Under the pieces are notes generated by a model. It did not search any database. It worked only from the letters and a program-made list of their open reading frames with translations, and was not told where the DNA came from. The position numbers and the translations under genes are program-made. Positions 24,785-33,493 of a stretch of 64,000 nucleotides of DNA are shown in pieces. Positions within the stretch are counted from its first letter, which is position 1, and every line of letters begins with the position of its first letter. Source of the DNA: Chryseobacterium vaccae (GTDB lineage Bacteria; Bacteroidota; Bacteroidia; Flavobacteriales; Weeksellaceae); NCBI RefSeq assembly GCF_009602705.1, contig NZ_VSWH01000001.1, forward strand, positions 2,232,001 through 2,296,000. The letters are read 5' to 3'.

Positions 24785-25516
24785 ATGAAAGAAAATAAGT
24801 ACGACGAACCTTCATTTTTTGAGCAGTATGATAAAATGCTCCGCTCTCAAATCGGGCTGCAAGGAGCCGGGGAATGGCATGCCCTGAAAAATATGTTACC
24901 GGATTTTAAGGATAAAAATGTTCTTGATCTTGGCTGCGGATTCGGATGGCACTGCCGCTATGCTGTTGAAAATGGAGCAAAATCTGTCATTGGAATTGAT
25001 CTTTCAGAAAAAATGCTTGCCAAGGCGAAAGAAGTCAACAGCCTTGAAGGTATTCAATATGAAAGGAAAGCTCTGGAAGATCTGGAGTATCCTTCAGAAA
25101 AATTCGATATTATATTGAGCTCATTAACTCTGCATTATGTGGAATCTCTGGATACGGTCATTCAGAATGTTTACCGATGGTTGACTGCCGAAGGACATTT
25201 TATATTCTCAGTGGAACATCCTGTGTTTACCTCGGAAGGAGGCCAGGATTGGACTTATGACAAAAATGGCGAAAAAATAAGCTGGCCTGTCGACCGATAT
25301 TTCATGGAAGGAAAAAGGAGCACAACATTTCTCGGCGAAAATGTCACCAAATACCACAGAACTTTAACCTCTTACCTGAATACCCTGCTAAAACACGGCT
25401 TTAGAATCAAAGAAATTGTAGAACCAGAACCAAGCCATGAAATGCTGAAAGAAATCCCTGAAATGAAAGATGAACTCCGCCGCCCAATGATGCTTCTGGT
25501 CTCAGCAGAAAAATAG
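24785..25516 (+). CDS. Class I SAM-dependent methyltransferase
   Basis: The 243-residue protein has a Rossmann methyltransferase domain: motif I VLDLGCGFGWHCRYA (about 48-62), the acidic residue ending strand 2 in SVIGIDLSEKML, and motif IV in FDIILSSLTLHYV. After strand 4 comes HFIFSVEHPVFTSEGGQDW, seen in small-molecule methyltransferases of the UbiE/BioC-like group. The substrate cannot be told. The gene is monocistronic with no conserved neighbour. Confidence 0.9.
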   Translation: MKENKYDEPSFFEQYDKMLRSQIGLQGAGEWHALKNMLPDFKDKNVLDLGCGFGWHCRYAVENGAKSVIGIDLSEKMLAKAKEVNSLEGIQYERKALEDLEYPSEKFDIILSSLTLHYVESLDTVIQNVYRWLTAEGHFIFSVEHPVFTSEGGQDWTYDKNGEKISWPVDRYFMEGKRSTTFLGENVTKYHRTLTSYLNTLLKHGFRIKEIVEPEPSHEMLKEIPEMKDELRRPMMLLVSAEK

Positions 25517-25555
25517 TATTCTAAGATAAAAAGAAGCTAAACTAATATCATCACT

Positions 25556-25967
25556 ATGAAACTCAGAATCATTATTTTATTCTTACTTACCCATCAGCTG
25601 TATTTTACACAAAAAAAAATCTTCCGGATCTAAAAATATGGAAGCCAGAATTGATAGTATTATTCTCACTGGTTTTAGTAATAAAAATGAGCCTGGTGGC
25701 GTATTTATGGTGGCTAAAGGCGAGAAAACCCTATACCGGAAGGCCTTCGGGAAAGCCAATCTGGAACTGAATTCAGATATGACTCCGGAACAGGTCTTCC
25801 AGATCGGCTCAATGACCAAACAGTTTGCTGCGGTGGCTATCCTTATGCTGGAGCAACAGGGAAAACTGAGTGTTAATGATCCGGTTTCAAAATAGATTAA
25901 AGATTATCCTTCCGGAGATAAAATTACGATTCACCATCTGCTTACCCATACTTCAGAGATTATTTAG
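25556..25967 (+). pseudogene. Decayed serine hydrolase (beta-lactamase family)
   Basis: A paralogue of the serine hydrolase at 17021 is broken in at least three places. A signal peptide starts at 25556 (MKLRIIILFLLTHQLYFTQ), but a run of nine A (25611-25619) shifts the frame to a stop at 25631; eight A would rejoin it to SSGSKNMEARIDSI. The frame continues with the SxxK motif (GSMTKQFAAVAI) to a TAG at 25893-25895, beyond which family sequence goes on as IKDYPSGDKITIHHLLTHTS. A second TAG at 25965 ends recognisable homology, so the YSN and HGG regions are gone. Confidence 0.88.
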
Positions 25968-26145
25968 GGAGCAAAGGATAGAATCAACTTCGTTGATTCG
26001 TCGAAGCATGTGGATAAGCATACCTCTTCATCAGCGACAAAGTCGTTTCACTTTGCCCACTTCAAATAAAGCGGAATTATTCATCAACTTTGCGTTAATT
26101 TTTTTGCAGACTTGAAGAAATATAAAATTTAAACAGTCTCTAAGT
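25968..26145. other. Scar region after the serine hydrolase pseudogene
   Basis: About 180 bp no longer match the serine hydrolase family. They contain a 7-bp hairpin AATCAAC-TTC-GTTGATT near 25981 and a short CGACAAAGTCG palindrome near 26034. I see no ORF with a known product; this looks like a deletion or insertion scar. Confidence 0.45.
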
Positions 26146-26661
26146 ATGAAAAATTCAAAATGGATCAGCTGGAAAAGCTATTTTCAAAAGCATTTACCTG
26201 TAAAAATAGGAGCCACCTGTACTCTTATTTCCCTTTTACTTGCCTGTACAGGCTTTGCAGCTATTGTATCGGTTATTCCTGTCGCCTTTGCTGTTGAATT
26301 ACTGATCTCGCTATTTGGAGATCATCAAGAGGGACCGGGTGGTTTGATATTGCTGTCATTCGTTTTTATCAGTGCTCTGATCATGACTTTCTATTATGTA
26401 AAGAATCTGGCAAGAAACATATTCACGATTACGAAAAAAGAATTATTCCTTATTATGTTCCTCTTTTACTGGATTGTGCACTCTCTGGGTTTTTATATTT
26501 ACTGGGGCCTTTTTACGGATTTTAGCAATGACGGGCAGATTATTTTGGGTTCTATCTTCAGCTTTCCGGTTTCCAGTCTTGCTTTTATTATCATCGGTTT
26601 TTGGATTGACTCTATCATTAAAAAATACACTCCGGAACATCAGTTACCTGAAAATCATTAA
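26146..26661 (+). CDS. Hypothetical four-helix membrane protein
   Basis: The 171-residue protein has hydrophobic segments at about 20-50, 66-86, 100-125 and 130-155, and short charged ends (MKNSKWISWKSYFQKHLPVK; KKYTPEHQLPENH). No catalytic motif or known family is apparent. It sits between the broken serine hydrolase and an M1-like peptidase on the same strand, with no clear promoter or terminator of its own. Codon use and hydrophobic periodicity look genuine. Confidence 0.65.
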   Translation: MKNSKWISWKSYFQKHLPVKIGATCTLISLLLACTGFAAIVSVIPVAFAVELLISLFGDHQEGPGGLILLSFVFISALIMTFYYVKNLARNIFTITKKELFLIMFLFYWIVHSLGFYIYWGLFTDFSNDGQIILGSIFSFPVSSLAFIIIGFWIDSIIKKYTPEHQLPENH

Positions 26662-26763
26662 AAATTCTATTAGTTATTTCAAAAAATTTGGAGGATCACG
26701 GCTTAAATAATATCTTTATCAGACAGCATTTCTCAGAAATTGCTGAAAGAAACTAAATACCAT

Positions 26764-28188
26764 ATGCAATCAATGTTCAGAAAACCAGACATTAAAATTA
26801 CATTCTCGTTTTTCATTATTTTATTATTTTCATTACAAGCCATAGCCCAAGAAAAAAGTCCTTTGCTTACTGGCAAAGTCACTATTTCCATAAAAGAAGG
26901 AACTTTTGACTGTGATCTTACTTTAAGTGATATTCCCCGTATTGAAGATTATGTCATCCGCCTCAATTCCGGGATGAATATATTACACTTTAAAAGTAAA
27001 AAGCCCAATGATTTTGTACTAGCTTATGAAAAAAGTACTGTTGACAGTACTTCAACAGGCGAGTCACTTGCCTACTATTTTCCGAAAAACAAAAAAGAAA
27101 AATTTCTGCCTCAATCTGTACAATTGAAGTATACCGGCAAGTTTCCTATTGCCAAAGATACTATTGAAAATTATACTAAAGATGACTGGAGAGGAAATAT
27201 CGCCTTCAACTATAATTCTCTGAGAGCCGAAGGTAACCAGGGCGCCTGGTATCCTATTTTATTTGATATGGCCAAGGACAAAAAATATGAAGAAGTGCGA
27301 TATGATATTGAATTTACCTGCAGCGACTGCTCCACTCTGTATGTCAACGGAAATCCCCCTGTAAAGGCTAAAAATTACCGTTTCAAAAGTGATGTACCCT
27401 ATGAGCTGGCGGTCTTCCTTGGAAATTATGATTACTCCAATATCGCCAATACCTATATCCTGAATCCTCAACTTACGCAGGAACAGATTAAACAATTCAG
27501 CGAAATGATTAATACCTATAAAAATTATTATGCTGAAAACCTGGAAACTCCTTTTGGGGGGCCGGTGACTTTTGTAGAAACTACCCCTACTTCCCGCGAC
27601 AACGGATGGCTGTTCGTATCTTACCCAACCATCATGAATATAGGCTGGGGAGATAATGGACTTAAAAGCCTTTTTGATCCTAAAACCCAGAACTGGTTCA
27701 AGCCTTTTATTGCTCATGAACTGGCTCATTACTATTTCGGAACTTATAAACAATTCAACTCTGAGCTTGGCGGAATTATCTCAGAAGGATTTTCGGAATT
27801 CCTTTCTCTAAAAGTAGCCAAAGATATTCTGGGTAAAGAGGTATATGACAAAAAGATAAAGGATAAACTTAAAAATATTAAGGATTTTACTCCAATGCCT
27901 TTAAGCACTATCAAAACAAAACCATCCGATGATGATTATATTGAATATGCTTACGAATCTACTCCTATTCTTCTGGCGGCTATAGAAAAAGAAATAGGTG
28001 AAAAGCAAATGTGGAAATGGATGGATGCCCTTCTGAAAACACCTACCGTTTTCACCAACTACTCATTCCTGATATCAACGTTAAAAGCATCACTTAAAGA
28101 CGATAAAAAATTTGAATATCTCAAAATCCGTTATTTTGAAGACAAAAAGCATATAGAACATGCCATACAGACTTTAGAACAGAAGTAA
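26764..28188 (+). CDS. Secreted M1-like (gluzincin) metallopeptidase
   Basis: About 474 residues from ATG 26764 with a signal peptide (ITFSFFIILLFSLQAIAQ). The zinc site is HELAH at about residues 318-322, followed after exactly 18 residues by the ligand Glu in IISEGFSEF, the HExxHx18E spacing of the M1 clan. An N-terminal beta-rich domain resembles the M1 N-domain. The GAMEN exopeptidase motif is not evident, so aminopeptidase activity is unsure. It is shorter than classical aminopeptidase N and lacks the large C-terminal domain. A frame start at TTG 26740 is less likely. A terminator follows 6 nt past the stop. Confidence 0.85.
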   Translation: MQSMFRKPDIKITFSFFIILLFSLQAIAQEKSPLLTGKVTISIKEGTFDCDLTLSDIPRIEDYVIRLNSGMNILHFKSKKPNDFVLAYEKSTVDSTSTGESLAYYFPKNKKEKFLPQSVQLKYTGKFPIAKDTIENYTKDDWRGNIAFNYNSLRAEGNQGAWYPILFDMAKDKKYEEVRYDIEFTCSDCSTLYVNGNPPVKAKNYRFKSDVPYELAVFLGNYDYSNIANTYILNPQLTQEQIKQFSEMINTYKNYYAENLETPFGGPVTFVETTPTSRDNGWLFVSYPTIMNIGWGDNGLKSLFDPKTQNWFKPFIAHELAHYYFGTYKQFNSELGGIISEGFSEFLSLKVAKDILGKEVYDKKIKDKLKNIKDFTPMPLSTIKTKPSDDDYIEYAYESTPILLAAIEKEIGEKQMWKWMDALLKTPTVFTNYSFLISTLKASLKDDKKFEYLKIRYFEDKKHIEHAIQTLEQK

Positions 28189-28193
28189 ACAAG

Positions 28194-28225
28194 ATGACAG
28201 CAGAACACCCTGCTGTCATTTTTTA
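28194..28225 (+). terminator. Terminator of the M1-like peptidase gene
   Basis: A perfect 10-bp stem ATGACAGCAG/CTGCTGTCAT with a 6-nt loop is followed by a T-run. Confidence 0.9.
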
Positions 28226-28269
28226 TTTATGCTGAATAAGTAGACCATAACTTCCAGCCTTCCTAAATC

Positions 28270-28959
28270 CTACTCAAAATTATCTTTCAGATAATGGGTA
28301 TCCACAATTTTACTTTCTATGGCATACACTACAAGGCCTGCCGTATTTTTTGCCCCGGTTTTCAGGAGAAGGTTATTGCGGTGGCCTTCAACTGTCCTCG
28401 AACTTAAGAATAATTTATCTGCAATTTCCGAAGTACTGTACTGCCTGCAAATAAGCTCCAGCACCTCTTTTTCTCTTTTTGAGATATGATTGGCATCAAA
28501 AATACTGGAGACCTTTTTACTGGAATCCGTTATATTCTGATGCAGCGCTTCCATAACTTCCCCATTATAATAAAAGCCTTTCTCATACACTTCCCTCACC
28601 GCTTTGACCAATTCTGCCGGGCTGGAATTTTTTTTAAGAAAAGAACAGGCTCCCGACTGGATCATATTGATGATAAAAGATTTGGTATTGTAACTGGTCA
28701 GTGCAATTATTTTTACCTGAGGATATTTTGTATGGATCTGTTTGGTTGCTTCTACTCCGTTTACTTCCGGCATATTAAGATCCATCAGAATTACATGTGG
28801 CAGCTCTTCAAGAACAGCAAGAGCATCAAGAATCTCTTTGCCATTGCTGAAATCTCCGGAAAGCACCATATCTTTTTCTCTTTGTATTAAAAAGGAAATT
28901 CCCTGGCGGAACAGGGCTTCGTCATCTACAATGATCACCCGGATTAAGTTTTCTTTCAT
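28270..28959 (-). CDS. LuxR/NarL-type response regulator
   Basis: The 229-residue protein has a receiver domain (VIIVDDEALFRQG; phosphoacceptor D60 in VILMDLNMP; the T/K switch in ALTSYNTKSF and FLKKN) and a C-terminal LuxR HTH (ISKREKEVLELICRQYSTSE, IADKLFLSSRTVEGHRNNLL). Phosphorylated at D60 by its partner kinase, it should bind DNA as a dimer. It lies 17 nt behind the kinase gene in a four-gene operon. The regulon is unknown. Confidence 0.95.
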   Translation of the reverse strand: MKENLIRVIIVDDEALFRQGISFLIQREKDMVLSGDFSNGKEILDALAVLEELPHVILMDLNMPEVNGVEATKQIHTKYPQVKIIALTSYNTKSFIINMIQSGACSFLKKNSSPAELVKAVREVYEKGFYYNGEVMEALHQNITDSSKKVSSIFDANHISKREKEVLELICRQYSTSEIADKLFLSSRTVEGHRNNLLLKTGAKNTAGLVVYAIESKIVDTHYLKDNFE

Positions 28960-28976
28960 CTTATTCTGATTATCAA

Positions 28977-29753
28977 TTAAAATGTAAATTCTACCGTAGT
29001 TCCCTTGTCTTTTTTACTTTCTATTTTCAGGGTACCATTGATGAGCTCTATTCTGCTTCTTATATTTCTCAGTCCCAGACCGCCTTTTAGGGTATCGTCA
29101 TCCGGGTCAAAACCTTTACCGTTATCTTCATACCTGCAAACATTTTTTCCGTCTCTTCCTTCAAATATAATCCGGATATGAGTGCTTTCGCCATGCTTTA
29201 TGGAGTTGTTGGTAAGTTCCTGGATTATTCTAAAGATATGTAAATTTTTTTCACTTTCAGCCTTTGCAAAATATAAATTGCTGGTATAGGAAACCTGCAC
29301 TGTTTTTGAAAGATTGATTTCTGAACACAGGGCATCTATGGCCGCGTGCAGTCCGAATTTTTCCAATATGGGAGGAAGCAGGTCATGCGAAATCTGCCGG
29401 GCACTTTCTGCGGTTATATTAATCAGGTTTATTATTTTATCCTTAAGCTCGGTATATTCCTCTTTTGTTAAATATTCGCAATCCAGCAGATGAACATTCA
29501 GAGAGACCACACTTAGTTTTGAGCTGATATCATCATGCAGATCCTGAGCTATTCTCAGTCTTTCTTTTTCCTGTGAACTGATCATGGCATGGGTAAGATC
29601 TTTTTCATACCTGATTTCCATTTCTTTTTTCTGAAGAAGATTTTTGGTGATCTTTTTATTGGAGAAATAGTAGAAAATAATCAGTGCGACAGCCAGTAAG
29701 GTGAATGCCAGAAAAGTGTAGACTATCGTGGAAATAATGGTATTGTCATTCAT
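28977..29753 (-). CDS. NarX/DesK-type sensor histidine kinase
   Basis: The 258-residue kinase has one N-terminal transmembrane helix (about 8-30), then a HisKA_3 dimerisation domain with the phosphorylated H73 in RIAQDLHDDISSKLS, and an HATPase domain with the N box ELTNNSIKHGES, the G1 box DNGKGFD and GGLGLRNIRSRIELING. It has almost no periplasmic sensor, so the signal may come from the membrane or from the seven-helix-type partner encoded upstream. It phosphorylates the NarL-type regulator encoded next. Confidence 0.95.
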   Translation of the reverse strand: MNDNTIISTIVYTFLAFTLLAVALIIFYYFSNKKITKNLLQKKEMEIRYEKDLTHAMISSQEKERLRIAQDLHDDISSKLSVVSLNVHLLDCEYLTKEEYTELKDKIINLINITAESARQISHDLLPPILEKFGLHAAIDALCSEINLSKTVQVSYTSNLYFAKAESEKNLHIFRIIQELTNNSIKHGESTHIRIIFEGRDGKNVCRYEDNGKGFDPDDDTLKGGLGLRNIRSRIELINGTLKIESKKDKGTTVEFTF

Positions 29754-29774
29754 GGTATAAAATCTTCAAAATAA

Positions 29775-30407
29775 TTATACTCTTTTTCTGTGGAAGGAAA
29801 AATACTCGATCAGAATAAAAATCTGGTACACAATAAACATCACTGCATTGATTACCCAGATCTCTTTATGCACATTTCTATCCATAACCACGTACAGATT
29901 CCCTGATAAAAACAGCACTGTACTGCTGATCAGATACATAATGAGCCCCAAAACCATATAATTATATTTTTTTTCGCCATCCAGTATATTATATAAGTGA
30001 AACAATCCCAGAATAATGATGGCGTAAGAGGTAACAAAAATTTCAAACAGATTGAAAATGTAATATTTTGCCGGATCTGCAATGTATTGCAAAATCAGGA
30101 CGGTGGGAATAATCATTAAAAAAAACTGTGCAGTTTTCTTCTGATACCGTTCCGTCAGAATCTCACGAAAGAACAGTCCCAGCAGTAGGAATTGGCCTAT
30201 CAGATAATAATGAGAGAAAAACAGATTATTGATTTTCTGATAGCTCAGTATGTAAAATACAGCTTCACATATTGATATCCAGATTAAATAGCCCATAAAA
30301 AATCTATAGGCCTTCCCGGAACCGGAAAAGCCTATGGTATATACGGTCAGGTTAATCAGCAGAATACCTTTTCCAATTAGCGATGGTATTTCAATCCATT
30401 GATACAA
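29775..30407 (-). CDS. Polytopic membrane protein of the two-component operon
   Basis: The 210-residue product has six to seven predicted transmembrane helices spread over its length (LIGKGILLINLTVYTIGF, FFMGYLIWISICEAVFYI and others) and a short basic C-terminus (FHRKRV). It begins with a TTG at 30405-30407 since no ATG precedes the first helix, 13 nt behind the preceding gene. Being co-transcribed with a kinase that lacks a sensor domain makes it a candidate signal-input subunit; this is inference. No family name is clear to me. Confidence 0.7.
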   Translation of the reverse strand: MYQWIEIPSLIGKGILLINLTVYTIGFSGSGKAYRFFMGYLIWISICEAVFYILSYQKINNLFFSHYYLIGQFLLLGLFFREILTERYQKKTAQFFLMIIPTVLILQYIADPAKYYIFNLFEIFVTSYAIIILGLFHLYNILDGEKKYNYMVLGLIMYLISSTVLFLSGNLYVVMDRNVHKEIWVINAVMFIVYQIFILIEYFSFHRKRV

Positions 30408-30420
30408 TGATCCTTCTATT

Positions 30421-30753
30421 TTAAATTGTTTCTTCCCACCATTTATTAGCAGAACATGCAGTAGGGCAAGGAGTTGTCATATCATAAATATACCATCTTC
30501 GATCGGGATCTACCATATCATTACCATACGGATCAACGCCTACCATCAGAAATTTATACTCACCCTCATCGGTAATGGCATTATATCCGCGAAACCTTTC
30601 GGTTCCGTTGTCAATCTTAAAGATTTCATACACATCAATGGATGGGAGAAGGTGAGAAATGATCTGGATACCTTTAATTTTTTCCTGTTTCTGCCAATTA
30701 TTTATCCATCTTCTGGCGTCTTTTAATGGCACATGTAATACGGGTTCTTCCAT
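30421..30753 (-). CDS. Small hypothetical protein leading the two-component operon
   Basis: The 110-residue cytoplasmic protein (MEEPVLHVPLKDARRWINNW) is alpha/beta in pattern and ends in a distinctive Trp/Cys-rich tail, CPTACSANKWWEE, with two cysteines three residues apart. I recognise no family. It is the first gene of the operon with the membrane protein, kinase and regulator. A TAACTTTA at 30768-30775, one base off the -7 consensus, lies 14 nt upstream. The conserved-looking aromatic patches (GVDPYGNDMVDPDRRWYIYD) suggest a structured protein. Confidence 0.7.
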   Translation of the reverse strand: MEEPVLHVPLKDARRWINNWQKQEKIKGIQIISHLLPSIDVYEIFKIDNGTERFRGYNAITDEGEYKFLMVGVDPYGNDMVDPDRRWYIYDMTTPCPTACSANKWWEETI

Positions 30754-31037
30754 AGTTTAGCTTTTTTTAAAGTTACGTAATTCGTTCATAATATAGAGTA
30801 TTAATCTCTGTATATTTTACAAAAACAAAGAGTTGAGATCTTCTGTTTCTGTTTTCAAAAGTAGAATAATCCAGGAATTGAAAACCACGTATTTCTACCT
30901 GTTTTTCAATTCAGCCTGTAATACGCTGTTTTGGCCTTTTATTTCACTGTTACTTTGGGGTAAGATATGACAGGGAAAAACCAGCCCTTGTTACATGCTT
31001 TAAGAACAAAAAATATCCATTTTTAAAAATCTATATC

Positions 31038-31877
31038 ATGAAAAAAATTTTCTTTTTTGCAATCCTTGCTTTCTTAAGCAATATTGCAGGCATCAGTGCA
31101 CAGACAAGCACAATGACTTTTGAGAATGCAATTAATGGCAGCACAAGCTTTACCAATAACGGGTATACGTTTTCTATTGTTTCACAAGCAGGAACTTTTA
31201 GAATTCAGGCCAATTATCCGGGTACAGGATGGAACGGAACAGCAAATGATAATGTTTATATTGATAATACGGGAACCACCAATATTAACTCTCCTTCTTT
31301 CAGCGTTAAAAGTACTTCCAGATTCACTGTACCAAAGTTTTGGGTGTTTTTAAGCAATACCCAGCTGAATCAATCTAATTCATCAGGAACATTGATCATT
31401 ACAGGAAAACTAGGAGGTGTCACTAAATTTACCACCACCAAAACATCGGGATTCAACACTACTTTCAATGCAACAGCAGGAACAACAGGGGTCTACAATG
31501 GTTTTACCCTGATTGATCTAGCCACCCTGAATAATCAGAACAACAGCAACACTCCAATTGACGAGCTCCAGCTGCAATCTACCGGGAGCTATGTTTATAT
31601 GTGCCTTGACGCCTTTACCTGGGCAAAAACATCCACACTGGGAACAGCCGAAAATAAGATTAAAGACAAAACGGCAATATACCCTAATCCTACCTCAGGA
31701 ATTTTCCATCTGAATGTGGAAAAAAACAACAGAGTTTCTGTTTATGATCAATCAGGAAAGCTTGTGAAGTCCACAGAAGCTGTAAAAGGTGACAACGAGA
31801 TGGACATTACCGCACTTCCCGACGGAGCTTATCTTATCACCACAGATTCCGGAAGCTATAAAATCATAAAAAAATAA
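31038..31877 (+). CDS. T9SS-exported protein with type A sorting domain
   Basis: The 279-residue protein has a signal peptide (MKKIFFFAILAFLSNIAGISAQ), a beta-sandwich-like passenger of about 180 residues rich in Thr/Asn/Gly, and a C-terminal type A sorting domain of about 70 residues: AIYPNPTSGIFHLNVEK, VSVYDQSGKLVKS, and GAYLITTDSGSYKIIKK at the end. The sorting domain sends the protein through the type IX system and is then removed by the PorU sortase. The passenger (STMTFENAINGSTSFTNNGY and DELQLQSTGSYVYMCLDAF) resembles PEP-CTERM/DUF-type beta sandwiches, possibly sugar-binding. It confirms a Bacteroidota host. Confidence 0.85.
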   Translation: MKKIFFFAILAFLSNIAGISAQTSTMTFENAINGSTSFTNNGYTFSIVSQAGTFRIQANYPGTGWNGTANDNVYIDNTGTTNINSPSFSVKSTSRFTVPKFWVFLSNTQLNQSNSSGTLIITGKLGGVTKFTTTKTSGFNTTFNATAGTTGVYNGFTLIDLATLNNQNNSNTPIDELQLQSTGSYVYMCLDAFTWAKTSTLGTAENKIKDKTAIYPNPTSGIFHLNVEKNNRVSVYDQSGKLVKSTEAVKGDNEMDITALPDGAYLITTDSGSYKIIKK

Positions 31878-31969
31878 CAGCGGAAAAATAAAATGGAGAC
31901 CAGAAACCATTTATCAAACGGGGCAGATTCCGAAAAGCCATATGAGTAGGGAAACTAATCAATATAAAA

Positions 31970-33331
31970 ATGAAAACATTTTCACAAAACTGGATGAGCC
32001 ATCTTCCCAATCATCTGAAAATTACTGATCTTACTATTCCCGGAACTCATGACAGCGGAACTTATCCGGCCTGGGATTCAAGCTACCTTACCAAATGCCA
32101 GTCCCTGAACATCTCTGAACAGTTAAATGCAGGTATACGATTTCTGGACATCCGTTTAAAACGCGGAACGCGGGCAGACAAGGATCATGTGCTCTGGGTG
32201 TATCATGGGATTGCAGATATGGATATCAGTTTCAGCGGAACCATTATGAATGAATGTCAGAAATTTCTTTCAGAAAACCCGGGAGAAACCATACTGATGT
32301 CCATCAAAAATGAAAGTGACCCCGACAGCAGTAAAGACAAAAACAAATTCTATGATGATCTGACCGGATCTGTCAATATAGGACATTTCCCGGGCCTTTT
32401 CTACACAGAAAACCGAATACCCGCATTGAGTGAAGTAAAGGGAAAAATAGTGCTCCTCCGTCGGTTTGGACTGGGAGACCGGGCTGACATAGGAATTGAC
32501 CTTTATGACCAATGGCCGCATGACAGCACCAAAGAATTCAGCAATCACGGCATCGCCTTGTATGTTCAGGACAGGTATGATGACTGGAAAGATGATATAG
32601 AAGATAAATTCATAAAGGCTGTAAAACCTGTCCTGGAAAAAGCTTCATCATCACTTCCGGACAGTCTTTTCATTAATTTTACCAGTGGAACCAGCGGTAA
32701 TATATTTTATGAAGGACCAAGAGGCATTGCAGAAATTGTCAACCGTCTTTTTTTTAATTATCTGTATAACAAACCTAAATCCCGATATGGAATTATTCCG
32801 ATGGATTTTCCGGAAATCCCGCAGGATAAAGCCCTGATTAATCGTCTTTTCTCCTGTAACCCTTTTTCTTTCAGTTCTGAAACCATGCAACACGGACAGA
32901 TTTATGAAGTTCGTACAAGACTGGACCTTAACAAATGTATGGATGTCAATCAAAACAGCCAGCAGGACGGAACCCCAATCATTGTGCATACCGCAAACGG
33001 CCAGCCCAATCAAAGATGGAAACTGGAAGCTGCGGGAGACGGTTATTTCTATCTGCATGCCCAGAATACTCCCGACTCTGTTCTGGATGTAAATGGCTTA
33101 GGAAAAACTGACGGAACAGCTGTTATTCTTCAGAAAAAGAATGGCGGGGATAATCAGAAATGGAAAATCAACCGTCTGGAAAACGGATACTTCACCTTAA
33201 ATCCAAAACATATTTCCACCATGTCACTTGATTTATTTGGGGCATCAACAGAAAACGGATCATTAATTAAAATTTTCCAGGCTTCAACCGGTGACTGGGC
33301 AGAGCAATGGGCATTTATTCCGGTAAGATGA
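31970..33331 (+). CDS. PI-specific phospholipase C-type enzyme with ricin-type lectin domain
   Basis: The 453-residue protein has a PI-PLC X-like TIM-barrel over about residues 10-300: general base H27 in IPGTHDSG, R62 in LDIRL, H79 in WVYHG, and ILMSIKNE later on. A ricin B-type trefoil follows (about 310-453) with QxW-type repeats (NGQPNQRWKLE, GGDNQKWKIN, WAEQWAFIP). Bacterial members cleave phosphatidylinositol or its glycan-linked forms and serve nutrient release or virulence; the lectin would direct it to glycans. I find neither signal peptide nor T9SS sorting domain, and the codon just upstream is a stop, so export is unexplained. Confidence 0.88.
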   Translation: MKTFSQNWMSHLPNHLKITDLTIPGTHDSGTYPAWDSSYLTKCQSLNISEQLNAGIRFLDIRLKRGTRADKDHVLWVYHGIADMDISFSGTIMNECQKFLSENPGETILMSIKNESDPDSSKDKNKFYDDLTGSVNIGHFPGLFYTENRIPALSEVKGKIVLLRRFGLGDRADIGIDLYDQWPHDSTKEFSNHGIALYVQDRYDDWKDDIEDKFIKAVKPVLEKASSSLPDSLFINFTSGTSGNIFYEGPRGIAEIVNRLFFNYLYNKPKSRYGIIPMDFPEIPQDKALINRLFSCNPFSFSSETMQHGQIYEVRTRLDLNKCMDVNQNSQQDGTPIIVHTANGQPNQRWKLEAAGDGYFYLHAQNTPDSVLDVNGLGKTDGTAVILQKKNGGDNQKWKINRLENGYFTLNPKHISTMSLDLFGASTENGSLIKIFQASTGDWAEQWAFIPVR

Positions 33332-33413
33332 TTCCAAACAATATAAAAAATAATTACAATGGGAGCACCCCAATTTCTGAAGCATTTTATCTTATTTAAT
33401 TTTAAGGCCAATA

Positions 33414-33445
33414 AAAAATAGACAGAATCTGATTTGTCTATTTTT
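33414..33445 (+). terminator. Terminator after the PI-PLC gene
   Basis: AAAAATAGACA/TGTCTATTTTT with a 10-nt loop, then a T-run, 82 nt past the stop. The next open frame overlaps it, which helps place that gene's real start downstream. Confidence 0.8.
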
Positions 33446-33493
33446 TTGTTTCTCACTTTGTGTATCTTTATTCACACGAAAAAATATCAGTTA

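Noticed and set aside
25638..25895. 85-residue frame as an intact small gene
   Set aside because: Homology to serine hydrolases continues both before it and after its stop, so it is a fragment of a frameshifted pseudogene.
33434..33493. Hydrophobic N-terminus as signal peptide of the YD-like protein
   Set aside because: The segment begins with TTG inside a rho-independent terminator; the hydrophobic letters come from the T-run.
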